Assembly: GCF_947502415.1 (NCBI RefSeq) | Contig: NZ_CANMZV010000017.1 | Location: 36,048 to 100,047 of the forward strand | DNA: 64,000 nt | Direction of reading: 5' to 3' | Origin: an uncultured Photobacterium sp. | GTDB taxonomy: Bacteria > Pseudomonadota > Gammaproteobacteria > Enterobacterales > Vibrionaceae | Part shown: positions 36,367 to 47,394 of the stretch, piece after piece | Layout: the number at the start of each line of letters is the position of its first letter | Position numbering within the stretch: position 1 is the stretch's first letter | Notes under the pieces: generated by a model | Told to the model about the DNA's origin: nothing | The model's input: only the letters and a program-made list of their open reading frames with translations | Database searches by the model: none | Position numbers and translations under genes: made by a program

Positions 36367-37290
36367 ATGTTTCGATTGCTTACCCCAAAAACAGACAGTG
36401 AACTGACCCAGTATTATGATTTTCGCTGGCGTATGTTGCGTGAGCCCTGGCACATGCCGGTTGGCTCAGAGCGGGACGCCTACGACGAAATGGGCTGTCA
36501 CCGGATGATTGTTGATGATAACGGTGAGACCATTGCGATCGGTCGGTTATATATGACGCCGGATAATGAAGGTCAGATCCGTTTCATGGCTGTGCATCCT
36601 GACCACCGCCACCAGGGAATGGGGGCGATAGTGCTAATGGCGCTGGAATCGCTGGCCCATCAGGAAGGAGCTAAGCGTCTGGTCTGTAATGCTCGCGAGG
36701 AGGCGATCCCTTTCTATTTGCGTAATGGCTTTACCAGTCAGGGCGAGTTGACGGAGGAGCGTGGTCCAGTGCGGCACCAGCAGATGCTCAAGCACCTGAA
36801 GCCGATGACGGATGTAGTTCGGCATCCTGAGTGGTGCCAGGAGCTACAGGAGTTGTGGCAGTATCAGATCCCAATTAGCGAGAAGATGGGGGTTCGGATC
36901 AGCCAGTATACGGGCTACCGCTTTGAGGTTAGTGCCCTGATTAATGCCAATCTCAATCCTTGTGAGACGATGTTTGCCGGTAGCATTTTTACGATGGCTA
37001 CGCTTGCAGGCTGGGGGTTTGTCTGGACGCTGTTGAAAGAGCGGAAGCTGACTGCTGATATCGTCCTGGCTGACAGTCATATCCGTTATGTTGCCCCTGT
37101 TAAGGAACGTCCCTGTGCTGTTGCCTCGCTCGAGAACCTCAAGGGGGATCTCGAGCGGTTGGCTAGTGGTCGGAAAGGCCGGGTCACTGTTGAAGTTTGT
37201 GTCTATAGTGGTGAGCAATTGGCCTCAACTTTCACTGGAACTTATATGCTGCTGCCATCACAGGATGATGACTGCGAGATCTGTTGTTGA
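36367..37290 (+). CDS. yiiD: Bifunctional GNAT / hotdog-fold protein (YiiD, FabY/MadA type)
   Basis: A 307-residue two-domain protein. The N-terminal half is a GNAT acetyltransferase (IRFMAVHPDHRHQGMGAIVL; IPFYLRNGF). The C-terminal half is a YiiD_C hotdog domain (ALINANLNPCETMFAGSIFTMATLAGWG; IRYVAPVKERP). The hotdog part has been linked to malonyl-ACP decarboxylation that primes fatty-acid synthesis; whether both halves are active here is unknown. The start is the ATG at 36367, five bases after GGAGAAGG; an in-frame GTG at 36352 overlaps that site. The 3' end overlaps the convergent AsmA-like gene by 49 bases. The last residues are DDDCEICC. Confidence 0.88.
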   Translation: MFRLLTPKTDSELTQYYDFRWRMLREPWHMPVGSERDAYDEMGCHRMIVDDNGETIAIGRLYMTPDNEGQIRFMAVHPDHRHQGMGAIVLMALESLAHQEGAKRLVCNAREEAIPFYLRNGFTSQGELTEERGPVRHQQMLKHLKPMTDVVRHPEWCQELQELWQYQIPISEKMGVRISQYTGYRFEVSALINANLNPCETMFAGSIFTMATLAGWGFVWTLLKERKLTADIVLADSHIRYVAPVKERPCAVASLENLKGDLERLASGRKGRVTVEVCVYSGEQLASTFTGTYMLLPSQDDDCEICC

Positions 37291-39239
37291 GCTCCCCGCC
37301 ATTCTTTTATTAGCTGCTGGCAGCCTTGGGTTGCCTGCAGTTTTATCTCACGGCCATTTGGTTTGGCCAAATCCCATTGACCCTTGAGTGTTGCGTTAAA
37401 ATCGGTGGCCTGAAGCGATATCGGAGCCAGCGAGATCCGCCCGCGATCGGCCCTAAGGTGCAGCTCGCTGGCGCTCACTTGCTGGGACTTCATTTTTTGG
37501 GATGTTGCGAATATCGGCTTCTCCATTTCGCTCCATTGTGCCCAGAGCTGACTGGTGCTGTGTTGTTTGAGTTGGAGCTGGCGGAATTTGCCATCCAGTT
37601 TACCTTCAAAACTATAGGCCAGACTTGTTGTGTGTTGGCTCAGTCCGTTGGCTGATAGTTCGATATCCATAGCCCCGCTGACCGGAAGGGGAAGTGCCAG
37701 CCATTGCGATAGTGCGGTAGCTGGCATGCTGTCAGTTGTGAGATGCAATTGCCAGGGGTGGCCATCTTGTCGCAGGTTGAGTGAGCCCTTGGCTTCCAGT
37801 ATTCCATTGCTGCGAAACGGGACTGTGAGTTCCGACAGTTGCCATTGTCCGTTCTGGCTGTGCATGGTCATCAAGGGTTCGACCATGGCAATGGTTTTTA
37901 TGCTGGCAAAACCGGCGCTGGCTGTCAGTTCTCCCTGCCATAGGCCGGGTTGGCCGTGGTGTTGGAAGATCAGATCGTGCCCGCTGAGATTGAGATCAGA
38001 CAGCTGAAAGTGGCGCTCGGGGTGAGTATCGATAAACTGGGCATAGCCGATATCCAATGCGGCAAGCCGGATATTTTCGAAGCGGCGGCTGGCTGTCTGC
38101 AATTGAGCGGGCCACTGTTCCGGCAGGAACCACTTGATGCTGTTGATGGTTAGCTGATTCAATGCCAGGGTGTCCGGTGTCAGAGTACCGTCGGTCTGGA
38201 TATAGCCTTCCATCACCTTGGCCGATATTCCTTCGATAATCATTTGCTGCGGGGAAAATGCCAGCTCGACCAGGGGATCTTCAAATACGGTATTGTGCCA
38301 GCGGAGACTGTCGGCGTTGAGTGAGAAATGGGCATTTTGCTGTTGCCAGTGGGTTGTTGGCCAGTGCCAGTTTTGCAGTGACAGATCCGCGTTATTAAGA
38401 GTGAGTTCAGGTAGTTCTAAAGAACTATTGAGGATATCCAGCCGACGGATATCGATAATGGATGGCAGCTCAGATGGATGTTTGAATCTGGTGGCTAAGC
38501 GGTGGGCTGGCTGGATACCGAGTGGACGGTTGTCTTGCAGTTTCAGGTCAGAGACTGTTAGCTGGTGTAGGATCAGGGTTTCAGCTTTTGTTTTATTGAG
38601 GTATTCAGCCTGTCCGTTGAAGTTTGCCTGTTGCCAGTTAAACGAGAAACCATAGATGATCCAGTGTTGCTGGTTGTGGTTGCCGTCGAGCAAGACATTG
38701 TTCAGTGTGGTGTCTTGCCAGCGTATTTTTTTTGCTGCTAGCTGGAAGTCGCCGGTAAATTGAGGCCATGGCTGAGGTTCGCTGCGCCAGTTATTGAGCT
38801 GTAGCTTGCTGTTTTTAATCGTCAACTCGGGACTTTGCAGATTGAAACGGGTCAGGGCCAACCGATTGGTATATAGCGGTGGCAGGGCTGGAAGTGATGA
38901 ATCAGGCGTAAGGCTGAGGCCGTCGATTAAAATGGTGTCAAAGTGCCAGCCAGGTTTAAAGAGCTTATTGGGTGTGAGCCAGATTTGTAGCTCTTTGGTC
39001 GTAAAACTGATGCTGTCTTGCTGTGGATCTTTGAGGTTGATATCGCTGATGGTCAGGTGCCACGGGTCGGTGAAGTTGTAATTGACCGAGCTTGCGGTTA
39101 TCGAATAAGAGCTAAAGGTGTTAAGTGCATAGCTAACGAGGGAAGTCGCATGTCGGGTATGCATCAGAGTCAGCACGATTGTTAGGCATAGCAGTAATAA
39201 AACGAGTGCGGTAGCGAAGAGTTTTCCGAACAGACGCAT
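37242..39239 (-). CDS. AsmA-family inner-membrane-anchored protein
   Basis: A 665-residue protein with one N-terminal membrane anchor (LFATALVLLLLCLTIVLTLM, about residues 7-26) and a long periplasmic part rich in beta strands, as in AsmA-like proteins of the phospholipid-bridge type. The N-terminal segment SITASSVNYNFTDPWHLTISDINLKDP and the C-terminal GAMDIELSANGLSQHTTSLAYSFEGKLDGKFRQLQL are the usual AsmA repeats. A role in outer-membrane lipid homeostasis is by family only. GGGAAGG precedes the ATG. Its 3' end runs 49 bases into yiiD. Confidence 0.8.
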   Translation of the reverse strand: MRLFGKLFATALVLLLLCLTIVLTLMHTRHATSLVSYALNTFSSYSITASSVNYNFTDPWHLTISDINLKDPQQDSISFTTKELQIWLTPNKLFKPGWHFDTILIDGLSLTPDSSLPALPPLYTNRLALTRFNLQSPELTIKNSKLQLNNWRSEPQPWPQFTGDFQLAAKKIRWQDTTLNNVLLDGNHNQQHWIIYGFSFNWQQANFNGQAEYLNKTKAETLILHQLTVSDLKLQDNRPLGIQPAHRLATRFKHPSELPSIIDIRRLDILNSSLELPELTLNNADLSLQNWHWPTTHWQQQNAHFSLNADSLRWHNTVFEDPLVELAFSPQQMIIEGISAKVMEGYIQTDGTLTPDTLALNQLTINSIKWFLPEQWPAQLQTASRRFENIRLAALDIGYAQFIDTHPERHFQLSDLNLSGHDLIFQHHGQPGLWQGELTASAGFASIKTIAMVEPLMTMHSQNGQWQLSELTVPFRSNGILEAKGSLNLRQDGHPWQLHLTTDSMPATALSQWLALPLPVSGAMDIELSANGLSQHTTSLAYSFEGKLDGKFRQLQLKQHSTSQLWAQWSEMEKPIFATSQKMKSQQVSASELHLRADRGRISLAPISLQATDFNATLKGQWDLAKPNGREIKLQATQGCQQLIKEWRGAQQQISQSSSCDGSSI

Positions 39240-39357
39240 TGAACCTTCCCGAGGTGGTTTTCTTATGGGTATAAAGTGACGGAAAATCTACCGGTCTGCA
39301 AGCAAGTTTACCTTGTTTATAAGCTGTTTTTGAGTGCTATCAGCTAGAAAAATAAAT

Positions 39358-39383
39358 AAAAAAGCCCCTCGGGTGAGGGGCTC
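39358..39383 (-). terminator. pckA terminator
   Basis: On the minus strand, GAGCCCCTC-acc-CGAGGGGCTTTTTT. Confidence 0.9.
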
Positions 39384-39404
39384 AATAAGGATTGGGTGGT
39401 TAGC

Positions 39405-41036
39405 TTAGTCTAGCTGAGGGCCAGCTGCGACCAGTGATGCACCTTCTTCATTATCAGTATACTTATCGAAGTTATTGATAAAGCGTTCGGCCAAGTCTTT
39501 CGCCTTGCTTTCCCACTGCAGTGGATCTGTGTAGGTATCGCGAGGGTCAAGGATTGCCGAATCAACACCTGGTAGTGAAGTTGGTACTTCCAAGTTGAAG
39601 AGAGGTACATGCTTGGTTTCAGCCTTGTCGATAGAACCATCTAGGATGGCATCGATAATACCGCGGGTATCCTGGATAGAGATACGCTTGCCGGTGCCAT
39701 TCCAACCAGTGTTCACCAGGTAAGCTTCTGCGCCCGCGGCTTCCATACGCTTAACCAGTACTTCAGCGTACTTGGTTGGGTGAAGGGTCAGGAATGCGTT
39801 ACCGAAACAGGCTGAGAACGTAGGTGTTGGCTCTGTGATACCGCGTTCAGTACCGGCCAGTTTAGCTGTGAAGCCAGACAGGAAGTGGTACTTGGTTTGC
39901 TCCGGAGTCAGCTTAGAGACCGGAGGCAGTACACCGAATGCATCGGCAGACAGGAAGATCACCTTGTTAGCGTGGCCACCCTTAGATACCGGCTTAACGA
40001 TGTTTTCGATATGGTAGATAGGGTAAGAGACACGGGTATTTTCTGTTTTAGAGTTGTCGTCGAAGTCGATAGAGCCGTCATTGCGGACTGTCACATTCTC
40101 CAACAAGGCATCACGACGGATGGCATTGTAGATATCAGGCTCAGCTTCTTTGGACAGGTTGATAGTCTTCGCGTAGCAGCCGCCTTCGAAGTTGAATACG
40201 CCGTTATCATCCCAGCCGTGCTCATCATCACCGATCAGGGCGCGTTTCGGATCGGTAGACAGGGTCGTTTTACCTGTACCGGATAGACCGAAGAAGACTG
40301 CAACATCACCTTCCTCACCCATGTTGGCAGAACAGTGCATGGACGCAATGCCTTTTAGCGGCAGGAAGTAGTTCATCATTGCGAACATACCTTTCTTCAT
40401 TTCGCCGCCGTACCAGGTACCGCCAATTAATTGCATTTTCTCGGTAAGGTTGAAAACAGTGAAGTTTTCGGAGTTCATGCTGTGCTCTTCCCATTTCTGG
40501 TTTGTGCACTTAGCGCCGTTCATGACGACGAAGTCCGGCTCGAAATTTTCCAGCTCTTCTTCGCTTGGACGGATGAACATGTTTTTCACGAAGTGAGCCT
40601 GCCATGCTACTTCAGTGATAACACGAATACATAGTCGGGTATCAGGGTTGGCACCACAGTAGCCGTCAATGACAAACAGACGTTTGCCTGATAGCTGCTC
40701 GGTGACAAGTTCTTTCAGACCGTTCCACGCTTCCTTACCAATGGCTTTATTATCGTTTTTGCCTTGGTCAGCCCACCATAGGGTATCTTGAGTCGTATCA
40801 TCTTTGACGATGAACTTATCTTTGGGTGAGCGTCCGGTGAAGATACCGGTATCTACAGCCACTGAGCCTAGCTCAGTTACGACACCTTTTTCATATCCTT
40901 CCAGGCCTGGTTTGGTCTCTTCTTCGAACAGGACTTCGTAAGATGGGTTACGAATGATCTCTGTAACATTTTTGACACCGTATTTAGACAGATCCATATG
41001 TTTTGCAACCTTTTTCTCGACGTTCATGACAGTCAT
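39405..41036 (-). CDS. pckA: Phosphoenolpyruvate carboxykinase (ATP)
   Basis: Gluconeogenic enzyme converting oxaloacetate and ATP to phosphoenolpyruvate. It has 543 residues, the normal size. Visible motifs are [10 protein letters not shown], the kinase-1a loop [13 protein letters not shown], the metal site [22 protein letters not shown], and [13 protein letters not shown] near the C-terminus. The start is the ATG at 41036 (MTVMNVEKK), five bases after AAGGAG. The terminator at 39358-39383 follows. Confidence 0.97.
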   Translation of the reverse strand: MTVMNVEKKVAKHMDLSKYGVKNVTEIIRNPSYEVLFEEETKPGLEGYEKGVVTELGSVAVDTGIFTGRSPKDKFIVKDDTTQDTLWWADQGKNDNKAIGKEAWNGLKELVTEQLSGKRLFVIDGYCGANPDTRLCIRVITEVAWQAHFVKNMFIRPSEEELENFEPDFVVMNGAKCTNQKWEEHSMNSENFTVFNLTEKMQLIGGTWYGGEMKKGMFAMMNYFLPLKGIASMHCSANMGEEGDVAVFFGLSGTGKTTLSTDPKRALIGDDEHGWDDNGVFNFEGGCYAKTINLSKEAEPDIYNAIRRDALLENVTVRNDGSIDFDDNSKTENTRVSYPIYHIENIVKPVSKGGHANKVIFLSADAFGVLPPVSKLTPEQTKYHFLSGFTAKLAGTERGITEPTPTFSACFGNAFLTLHPTKYAEVLVKRMEAAGAEAYLVNTGWNGTGKRISIQDTRGIIDAILDGSIDKAETKHVPLFNLEVPTSLPGVDSAILDPRDTYTDPLQWESKAKDLAERFINNFDKYTDNEEGASLVAAGPQLD

Positions 41037-41354
41037 AGGTGCTCCTTGGGTAAGATGTTGTTTAACTGTTGACCATGCTAGCAACCCTATGGGGGTAAAT
41101 CAGGGATGTTAATCAAAAATTAACCATTAAAAAGTTAAGGTTAGGTAAAAGTTTTAGGTGTTTTGTGGGTTGTAATTTTACGGTAATGTGAAGCGTTTGC
41201 GCTAGGTCTCAAAATTAATATTTGTCTTGAAAAAAGCGTGACTTAGCGCGTTATAAGCTTTCAGTAGTGAGGGGGGGATGTGCTTCAGAATGAAAAAAAG
41301 CCGGAATAAATCCGGCTTTTGTAATTTAATTTCAGTGTTAATGCGTGGCGATAA
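41037..41354. other. Intergenic region between hslO and pckA
   Basis: About 318 bases without a gene, carrying the pckA promoter (not resolved by eye) and, at 41293-41320, a bidirectional terminator AAAAAAAGCCGGA-ataaa-TCCGGCTTTT that closes hslO on the minus strand. No clear CRP site was seen. Confidence 0.6.
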
Positions 41355-42233
41355 TTAATGAACCTGGTTACTGCTGTCAGCCGCCGCATTTTCAAACAGA
41401 GCTGCAACATCAATGCTATCAAAGTCATAGCTGGTGCCACAGTAATCACAGTGCAGAGAAACCTTGCCTTCTTCAGCTACGATGCGATCAACTTCGGTGC
41501 GATCAATCGAACAAATTGCCGATGCACTACGCTCGCGGGAACAGCCACACTGGAATGCAACGTCCTGCGGTTCAAATAGCTGTACTGTTTCCTGGTGGTA
41601 CAGGCGGTAAAGTACATCTTGTGCTTCCAGGGTAAACAGCTCTTCGTTCTTGACCGTTTCAGTCAGTTGTTCCAGGTGCTCGAAATCTTCAGCACTGCCC
41701 TGGCCGTCAGGCAGGATCTGCAGTAGCATACCGGCAGCCTTGGCGTTACCTTCTATTTCACCTGTACGTAGCCAGATGCGGGTTTTCAGCTGTTCAGAGT
41801 TTTCGAAGTAACCTTCCAGGCAGCTTGCCAGGCTGTCGCCTTCCAGACCAACGACGCCCTGGTAGCGTTCACCCTGGTTTGGCGTAATGGTGATCACCAT
41901 GTGGCCTTTGCCAATCAGATCGTGGATTGATTCAGAAGCCGGTACTTCGCCTTCCCAGCGAGCCACACCGCGCATTTGCTGGTTGTGGTCGCCGTTAATG
42001 ACAGCCAGTTTAACCGGGCCATCGCCCTGCAGCTGAACCGTGATGGAACCTTCGAATTTCAGGGTTGCTGTCAGCAGGCTGGTAGCAACAAGCAGTTCAC
42101 CCAGCAGCTGCTGAATTGGAGCTGGGTATTCCTTGCTGGAAATGATTTGCTGATATGTCTCGTTCAGTTGAACAAGTTCACCACGTACAGATACACCGTC
42201 AAACAGGTAACGGTACAGACTATCGTTTGTCAT
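41355..42233 (-). CDS. hslO: Redox-regulated chaperone Hsp33
   Basis: A 292-residue holdase activated by oxidation. The N-terminal substrate-binding domain includes [36 protein letters not shown]. The C-terminal switch has the zinc-binding cysteines: CGCSRER (CxC) and CDYCGTSY (CxxC), so the redox switch is intact. It follows hslR on the same strand after 26 bases, as in enterics, so the two heat-shock genes are probably cotranscribed. Confidence 0.97.
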   Translation of the reverse strand: MTNDSLYRYLFDGVSVRGELVQLNETYQQIISSKEYPAPIQQLLGELLVATSLLTATLKFEGSITVQLQGDGPVKLAVINGDHNQQMRGVARWEGEVPASESIHDLIGKGHMVITITPNQGERYQGVVGLEGDSLASCLEGYFENSEQLKTRIWLRTGEIEGNAKAAGMLLQILPDGQGSAEDFEHLEQLTETVKNEELFTLEAQDVLYRLYHQETVQLFEPQDVAFQCGCSRERSASAICSIDRTEVDRIVAEEGKVSLHCDYCGTSYDFDSIDVAALFENAAADSSNQVH

Positions 42234-42259
42234 CTTTTGTATACTCCAGCAGGTAAAAG

Positions 42260-42667
42260 TTAGTTACTGCTCTTAAACTTAATTATATCGCGTCGCTGTT
42301 TCTTATCAGGACGCTTGTCAGGGCTAGGGCTATCGAAGGCATTGAGCTTGCGCATCTGCGCATGGGCTTCGCGTTGCTTGATGCTTTCGGCAGTTTCCTG
42401 GTAAAGCGTTTGTGCTTCAGGTGCGCCCCGGCGGGTGTCGGACAATTTGGCGATGATAACGGTTTTTTCATCGTTGCCTTGTCTCAGGCGAATTTCTGCA
42501 CCGACTTCGACCAGTTTGCTTGGCTTGGATCGTTGCCCGTTATAGTGCACTTTACCGCCATCGACCATATTACGGGCAATCGAACGGGTTTTGTAAAAGC
42601 GTGCAGCCCATAACCATTTATCAAGACGTACCTGGAGAGTGTCAGAATCAGATGATTTCTGGCCCAT
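42260..42667 (-). CDS. hslR: Ribosome-associated heat-shock protein Hsp15
   Basis: A 135-residue S4-domain protein that binds stalled 50S subunits carrying peptidyl-tRNA. The S4 motif is [43 protein letters not shown]. The C-terminus is basic ([19 protein letters not shown]). The start is the ATG at 42667, six bases after AAGGAG; the longer frame is not supported. Confidence 0.95.
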   Translation of the reverse strand: MGQKSSDSDTLQVRLDKWLWAARFYKTRSIARNMVDGGKVHYNGQRSKPSKLVEVGAEIRLRQGNDEKTVIIAKLSDTRRGAPEAQTLYQETAESIKQREAHAQMRKLNAFDSPSPDKRPDKKQRRDIIKFKSSN

Positions 42668-42944
42668 AACGTGCTCCTTGCCCATAAAGGGCGCTAAAAA
42701 TACCATAATGCGATTACAGCGTCAGCCTTAGTAAATGGTGATATTGGCTCTAGATTTCAACAGCAAAGGGAGAATATTTGCTCCATAATGTCTAGTGTAT
42801 TGATAGTAGATATATTTTTTACGTGATCTGTTTTGGTATATTTCATCTTTTATAAGTAAAAGACTGCCGTTATTTTTTTCTAACAGGTATTCTTACCGGA
42901 TCCGGCATCCAAGCCGCCGTATCTAGATTACATCCACAGGATTA

Positions 42945-43847
42945 ATGGATTTTAAAATGGTTGCAGCAAAATGGTTGGGCCTGCTTCAGGCTAAGCACCC
43001 GTTGTCAGTGACAGCACTCACTCGCATGATGACTTGGTTATTGGTGGTGATGTTGGCATGGATTCTGGGACGTTTGGTTTGGTCTGTTGTTCAGCCGGCA
43101 GCAGCGCCTTCTTCTTGGCAGGCGAAGCAGGTTGCTGTTTCGTCATCGAACCGTTCGGGCTTTCAGGTGTCTGAGGTGCTAGACATGCACCTGTTTGGTC
43201 GCTATCAGCAAAATGCACCCGTTGTTAAAAAAGAACCGGTGAAGCAAGATGCCCCGGTTACGCGCCTTAACCTGACTTTGGTTGGAGTGGTGGCGAGTTC
43301 TGATTCCCAAACCAGTCTGGCGGTGATCACTCACAGTGGAAAGCAGAATACGTATGGCCTAAACGAGGCTATTGAAGGTACACGTGCTATCTTGCAGGCT
43401 GTTTATGTCGATCGGGTGATTATTCGTAACAGCGGCAGGGATGAAACCTTGATGCTTGATGGGGTGAAGTTTACTAAGGGCGGACGGGCACTGCCGTTGC
43501 CGTTGCCTCCGGCATCGAAGGCTAAACCTGTGCCGTCTACGGATCTCAGCAGAATCAAGCAGGAAATCCTGGAAAAGCCCCAAACCTTGTTTAGCTATAT
43601 CCGTCTGTCACAAGTGAAGCGGGACGGTAAGTTGGTGGGCTACCGGGTCAACCCTGGTAAAGAACGCGCGCTATTTGATTCGGTTGGGCTAAAGGCTAAT
43701 GATTTGGCTGTCAGCATGAATGGTAACGACCTGACGGATCCGACGGTTATGGCTAAGTTGTGGACAGAGCTGTCACAGGCAACGGACTTTACCCTGACGG
43801 TAGAGCGAGAAGGCCAGTTACACGATATTTATATTGAGTTGCGCTAG
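42945..43847 (+). CDS. gspC: Type II secretion protein GspC (EpsC)
   Basis: First gene of the T2SS operon, 300 residues. It has a short cytoplasmic start, one membrane helix (MMTWLLVVMLAWILGRLVWSVV, about residues 25-46), a periplasmic homology region (LNLTLVGVVASSDSQTSLAVITHSGKQNTYGLNEAI) that contacts the secretin, a proline-rich linker, and a C-terminal PDZ domain (YRVNPGKERALFDSVGLKANDLAVSMNGNDLTDP). The region before it (42668-42944) holds no gene; the promoter was not resolved. Confidence 0.96.
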   Translation: MDFKMVAAKWLGLLQAKHPLSVTALTRMMTWLLVVMLAWILGRLVWSVVQPAAAPSSWQAKQVAVSSSNRSGFQVSEVLDMHLFGRYQQNAPVVKKEPVKQDAPVTRLNLTLVGVVASSDSQTSLAVITHSGKQNTYGLNEAIEGTRAILQAVYVDRVIIRNSGRDETLMLDGVKFTKGGRALPLPLPPASKAKPVPSTDLSRIKQEILEKPQTLFSYIRLSQVKRDGKLVGYRVNPGKERALFDSVGLKANDLAVSMNGNDLTDPTVMAKLWTELSQATDFTLTVEREGQLHDIYIELR

Positions 43848-43876
43848 TTACATGCGAGATAACGCAGGAGTTTTTT

Positions 43877-45886
43877 GTGAAAAAATGGATGGGTAAAAGT
43901 GCCCTGTGGTTGGCTGGAAGCTTGCTGTGCAGTTCTGCGATGGCAAGTGAGTTCAGTGCCAGCTTCAAAGGAACCGATATTCAGGAATTCATTAATATTG
44001 TAGGGCGCAATTTGCAGAAAACGATCATCGTTGATCCTGCTGTTCGCGGCCAGGTCAATGTTCGTAGTTATGACTTACTGAATGATGAACAGTACTACCA
44101 GTTCTTCCTGAATGTTCTGGAAGTCTATGGTTTTGCAGTCGTTGAAATGGACAACGGGGTGCTGAAAGTAATTCGAGACAAAGATGCGAAGATTTCGGCG
44201 ATCCCGGTTGTTGGCGAAAAGGACAAAATCAAGGGTGACCAAGTGGTGACCCGAGTGATTGCGGTGCGTAATGTGTCGGTCCGAGAGCTGTCTCCGCTGC
44301 TGCGTCAGCTTAATGATAACGCGGGTGCAGGTAATGTGGTGCACTATGACCCAGCCAATATCATTATGATCACTGGTCGTGCAGCCGTTGTGAACCGCCT
44401 GGCGGAAATTATCGAGCGGGTTGACCGTGCCGGTGACAAAGAGATTGATGTGGTCGAGCTGAATAATGCCTCGGCGGCAGAAATGGTGCGTATTGTCGAT
44501 GCGCTGAATAAGTCCTCGAACGCTAAGTCGCAGCCTCAGTTTCTCCAGCCTAAGCTCGTGGCTGATGAGCGAACCAATGCAGTATTGCTGTCGGGTGATC
44601 CGAAGGTGCGTAATCGCCTCAAGCGTCTTATCCGCCAGCTGGACAAAGAAATGGCAACTTCGGGTAACAACCGAGTGGTGTACCTGAAATATGCCAATGC
44701 CGAAGAGATGGTCGATGTCCTGAAAGGGGTGTCGGACAACCTGCAGGCCGAGAAGCAAGGTAGTAGCAAGTCGGCAAGTAAGAACGAAGTGATGATATCG
44801 GCTCACGTCGATACCAACTCTCTAATTCTGACTGCGCCGCCAGATATCATGCGCGCACTGGAAAATATCATTGCCCAGCTGGATATTCGCCGTGCCCAGG
44901 TGCTGATTGAAGCGATGATTGTTGAGTTATCAGAAGGTGATGGCATCAACTTCGGGGTGCAATGGGGCTCGCTAGATAGTGGTGTTGTTCAGTTTGATAA
45001 CTCCGGTATCCCCATCAGTAAATTTGCGATCGGTTTGCAGGAAGCTGAGGATATTCCAGGCTCTACAACGATTACCGGTGCTGGTAATGACAGAACGGAA
45101 ACGAGAACTCCTGATAAGAAAGGTGATTTTTCTACCCTCGGTAGTGTGTTAGGTGGCGTGAATGGTGCTGCACTGGGTGTTGTGATGGGCGACTGGACGG
45201 CATTGGTTAATGCGGTAGTAACCGATCGCCATTCTAATATCCTGTCATCACCAAGTATTACGGTGATGGATAACGGCGAAGCTTCGTTCATTGTGGGTGA
45301 GGAAGTGCCGGTCGTGACCGGTTCGACATCGAGCTCGAACAATGACAACCCGTTCCAGACCGTAGAGCGTAAGGAAGTGGGTATCAAGCTGAATGTGACC
45401 CCGCAGATCAACGAAGGGGATTCAGTCCAGCTGAAAATTGAGCAGGAAGTGTCGAACGTGCTGGGCGCCGAAGGTGCCGTAGATGTGCGCTTCTCCAAGC
45501 GTCAGCTGACAACCTCGGTATTGGTGCAAGATGGTCAGATGATCGCGCTGGGTGGCCTGATTCAAGAGAAAGTTAATGAGAATGAATCGAAAATCCCTAT
45601 TTTGGGCGATATTCCGATTCTGGGCCACTTGTTCAAGTCGACCAATACCAGCAAGGGTAAAACGAACCTGATGGTATTTATTAAGCCGACGATTATCCGT
45701 GATGGCGTGACTGCTGATGGTATTACCCAGCGCAAATATAACTATATCCGTGCTGAGCAGCTGTACCGCGCCGATAAAGGTATTAGCCTGATGCCGGATG
45801 CTGAGATGCCTGTATTGCCGAAGTACGGTGAAGATATTTCACTGCCTGCGGAAGTACGTGCGTTTGTGGCTCAGCTGGAGAATTAA
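43877..45886 (+). CDS. gspD: Type II secretion outer-membrane secretin GspD (EpsD)
   Basis: Forms the multimeric outer-membrane gate. 669 residues: signal peptide ([17 protein letters not shown]), N0 domain ([25 protein letters not shown]), N1-N3 repeats, and the secretin domain with [33 protein letters not shown] and the closing [31 protein letters not shown]. The S domain for pilotin binding is at the C-terminus. It is 29 bases after gspC, and its TAA overlaps the gspE ATG. Confidence 0.97.
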   Translation: MKKWMGKSALWLAGSLLCSSAMASEFSASFKGTDIQEFINIVGRNLQKTIIVDPAVRGQVNVRSYDLLNDEQYYQFFLNVLEVYGFAVVEMDNGVLKVIRDKDAKISAIPVVGEKDKIKGDQVVTRVIAVRNVSVRELSPLLRQLNDNAGAGNVVHYDPANIIMITGRAAVVNRLAEIIERVDRAGDKEIDVVELNNASAAEMVRIVDALNKSSNAKSQPQFLQPKLVADERTNAVLLSGDPKVRNRLKRLIRQLDKEMATSGNNRVVYLKYANAEEMVDVLKGVSDNLQAEKQGSSKSASKNEVMISAHVDTNSLILTAPPDIMRALENIIAQLDIRRAQVLIEAMIVELSEGDGINFGVQWGSLDSGVVQFDNSGIPISKFAIGLQEAEDIPGSTTITGAGNDRTETRTPDKKGDFSTLGSVLGGVNGAALGVVMGDWTALVNAVVTDRHSNILSSPSITVMDNGEASFIVGEEVPVVTGSTSSSNNDNPFQTVERKEVGIKLNVTPQINEGDSVQLKIEQEVSNVLGAEGAVDVRFSKRQLTTSVLVQDGQMIALGGLIQEKVNENESKIPILGDIPILGHLFKSTNTSKGKTNLMVFIKPTIIRDGVTADGITQRKYNYIRAEQLYRADKGISLMPDAEMPVLPKYGEDISLPAEVRAFVAQLEN

Positions 45887-47391
45887 TGATGGAAGCAGAT
45901 AACCAGGTCGGTGAAGTCCTGTCCTTGTTCCGTCTGCCATTCTCGTTCGCAAGGCGTCATCGGGTGGTATTGGAGCAGGCAGAGCAAGGCGTGACTCTTT
46001 ATTATACCGGTTCGATAACGGCGGCTGTCCTGGCGGAAGTCCGCCGGGTCGCCGGTGGGGCGTTTATGCCCCATGAGCTTCCCGAGAAAGAGTTTGAGCT
46101 CAAGCTGACAGAAGCTTATCAGCGGGATTCGTCGGAAGCTCGCCAGCTGATGGAAGATCTGGGCTCGGACAGCGATGATTTCTTCTCGTTGGCCGAAGAT
46201 CTGCCAGAAACGGAAGACTTGCTGGAGTCGGAAGACGATGCCCCGATCATTAAATTGATCAACGCGATGCTTGCGGAGGCCATTAAGGAAGCGGCATCAG
46301 ATATCCATATCGAGACCTTTGAGAAAGAGCTGTCGATCCGCTTCCGGGTGGATGGCGTATTGCGTGAAGTGTTGCAGCCAAGCCGTAAACTGGCGCCACT
46401 GCTGGTTTCTCGTATCAAGGTTATGGCAAGGCTGGATATTGCTGAGAAGCGGGTGCCTCAGGATGGTCGTATTTCTCTGCGTATCGGTGGCCGGGCCGTG
46501 GATGTGCGGGTATCAACCATGCCGTCATCACATGGCGAGCGTGTGGTATTGCGTTTGTTGGATAAGAACGCTACTCGTCTTGATCTGTTCAGCCTGGGTA
46601 TGACGGAAGGTAACCACAAAAGTTTCCAGCATATCATTCAGCGTCCGCACGGGATTATTCTGGTGACCGGCCCGACCGGTTCCGGTAAATCCACTACGCT
46701 GTATGCCGGGTTGCAGGAGCTTAATGGTCGGGAGCGTAATATCCTGACAGTTGAAGACCCGATTGAATTTGATATCGACGGGATCGGCCAGACCCAGGTG
46801 AACACCAAGGTGGACATGACCTTTGCCCGCGGCCTGCGTGCAATTTTGCGTCAGGATCCGGATGTGGTGATGGTTGGTGAGATCCGAGATTTTGAGACTG
46901 CATCAATTGCGGTACAGGCTTCTCTGACCGGTCACATGGTAATGTCGACCCTGCACACCAATACTGCGGTAGGTGCGATTACCCGATTGCGTGATATGGG
47001 CATCGAACCCTTCCTGGTTTCCTCGTCGTTGCTGGGTGTTCTGGCCCAGCGTCTGGTCCGTACCTTGTGTAAGCATTGCCGTGAGCCGTATGAAGCTTCG
47101 ACTGAGCAGAAGCGCTTGTTTGGCCTGTCGGAAGATGAGCCACTGACCTTATACCGGGCAACGGGCTGCGAGCAATGTAACAATAAAGGTTACCGTGGCC
47201 GAACCGGTATTCATGAGCTGTTGCTTGTTGATGAGAAAGTGCAGGAGCTGATCCACGCGGAAGTAGGCGAGATGGCGATTGAGAAGGCCATTCGCGGGCA
47301 TACGCCTAGCATCCGTGATGACGGTCTTGAAAAAGTGAAAGCCGGTATCACCACCCTTGAAGAAGTGATGCGGGTCACCAGGGAGGGCTGA
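45886..47391 (+). CDS. gspE: Type II secretion ATPase GspE (EpsE)
   Basis: Cytoplasmic hexameric motor, 501 residues. N1E domain that binds GspL, then the ATPase core: Walker [13 protein letters not shown], Asp box TVEDPIEFD, Walker [15 protein letters not shown], His box LHTNTA, and the tetracysteine zinc module [11 protein letters not shown]...[11 protein letters not shown]. Two ATGs in a row (45886 and 45889) follow GGAG; either could be used. It overlaps gspD by one base. Confidence 0.97.
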   Translation: MMEADNQVGEVLSLFRLPFSFARRHRVVLEQAEQGVTLYYTGSITAAVLAEVRRVAGGAFMPHELPEKEFELKLTEAYQRDSSEARQLMEDLGSDSDDFFSLAEDLPETEDLLESEDDAPIIKLINAMLAEAIKEAASDIHIETFEKELSIRFRVDGVLREVLQPSRKLAPLLVSRIKVMARLDIAEKRVPQDGRISLRIGGRAVDVRVSTMPSSHGERVVLRLLDKNATRLDLFSLGMTEGNHKSFQHIIQRPHGIILVTGPTGSGKSTTLYAGLQELNGRERNILTVEDPIEFDIDGIGQTQVNTKVDMTFARGLRAILRQDPDVVMVGEIRDFETASIAVQASLTGHMVMSTLHTNTAVGAITRLRDMGIEPFLVSSSLLGVLAQRLVRTLCKHCREPYEASTEQKRLFGLSEDEPLTLYRATGCEQCNNKGYRGRTGIHELLLVDEKVQELIHAEVGEMAIEKAIRGHTPSIRDDGLEKVKAGITTLEEVMRVTREG

Positions 47392-47394
47392 TAG

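Noticed and set aside
41100..41280. CRP site upstream of pckA
   Set aside because: TGTGAAGCGTTTGCGCT lacks the right half-site; not marked.
44075..44806. 243-codon minus-strand frame inside gspD
   Set aside because: Fully antisense to a strongly conserved secretin gene; composition is His/Arg-rich as expected of a shadow frame.
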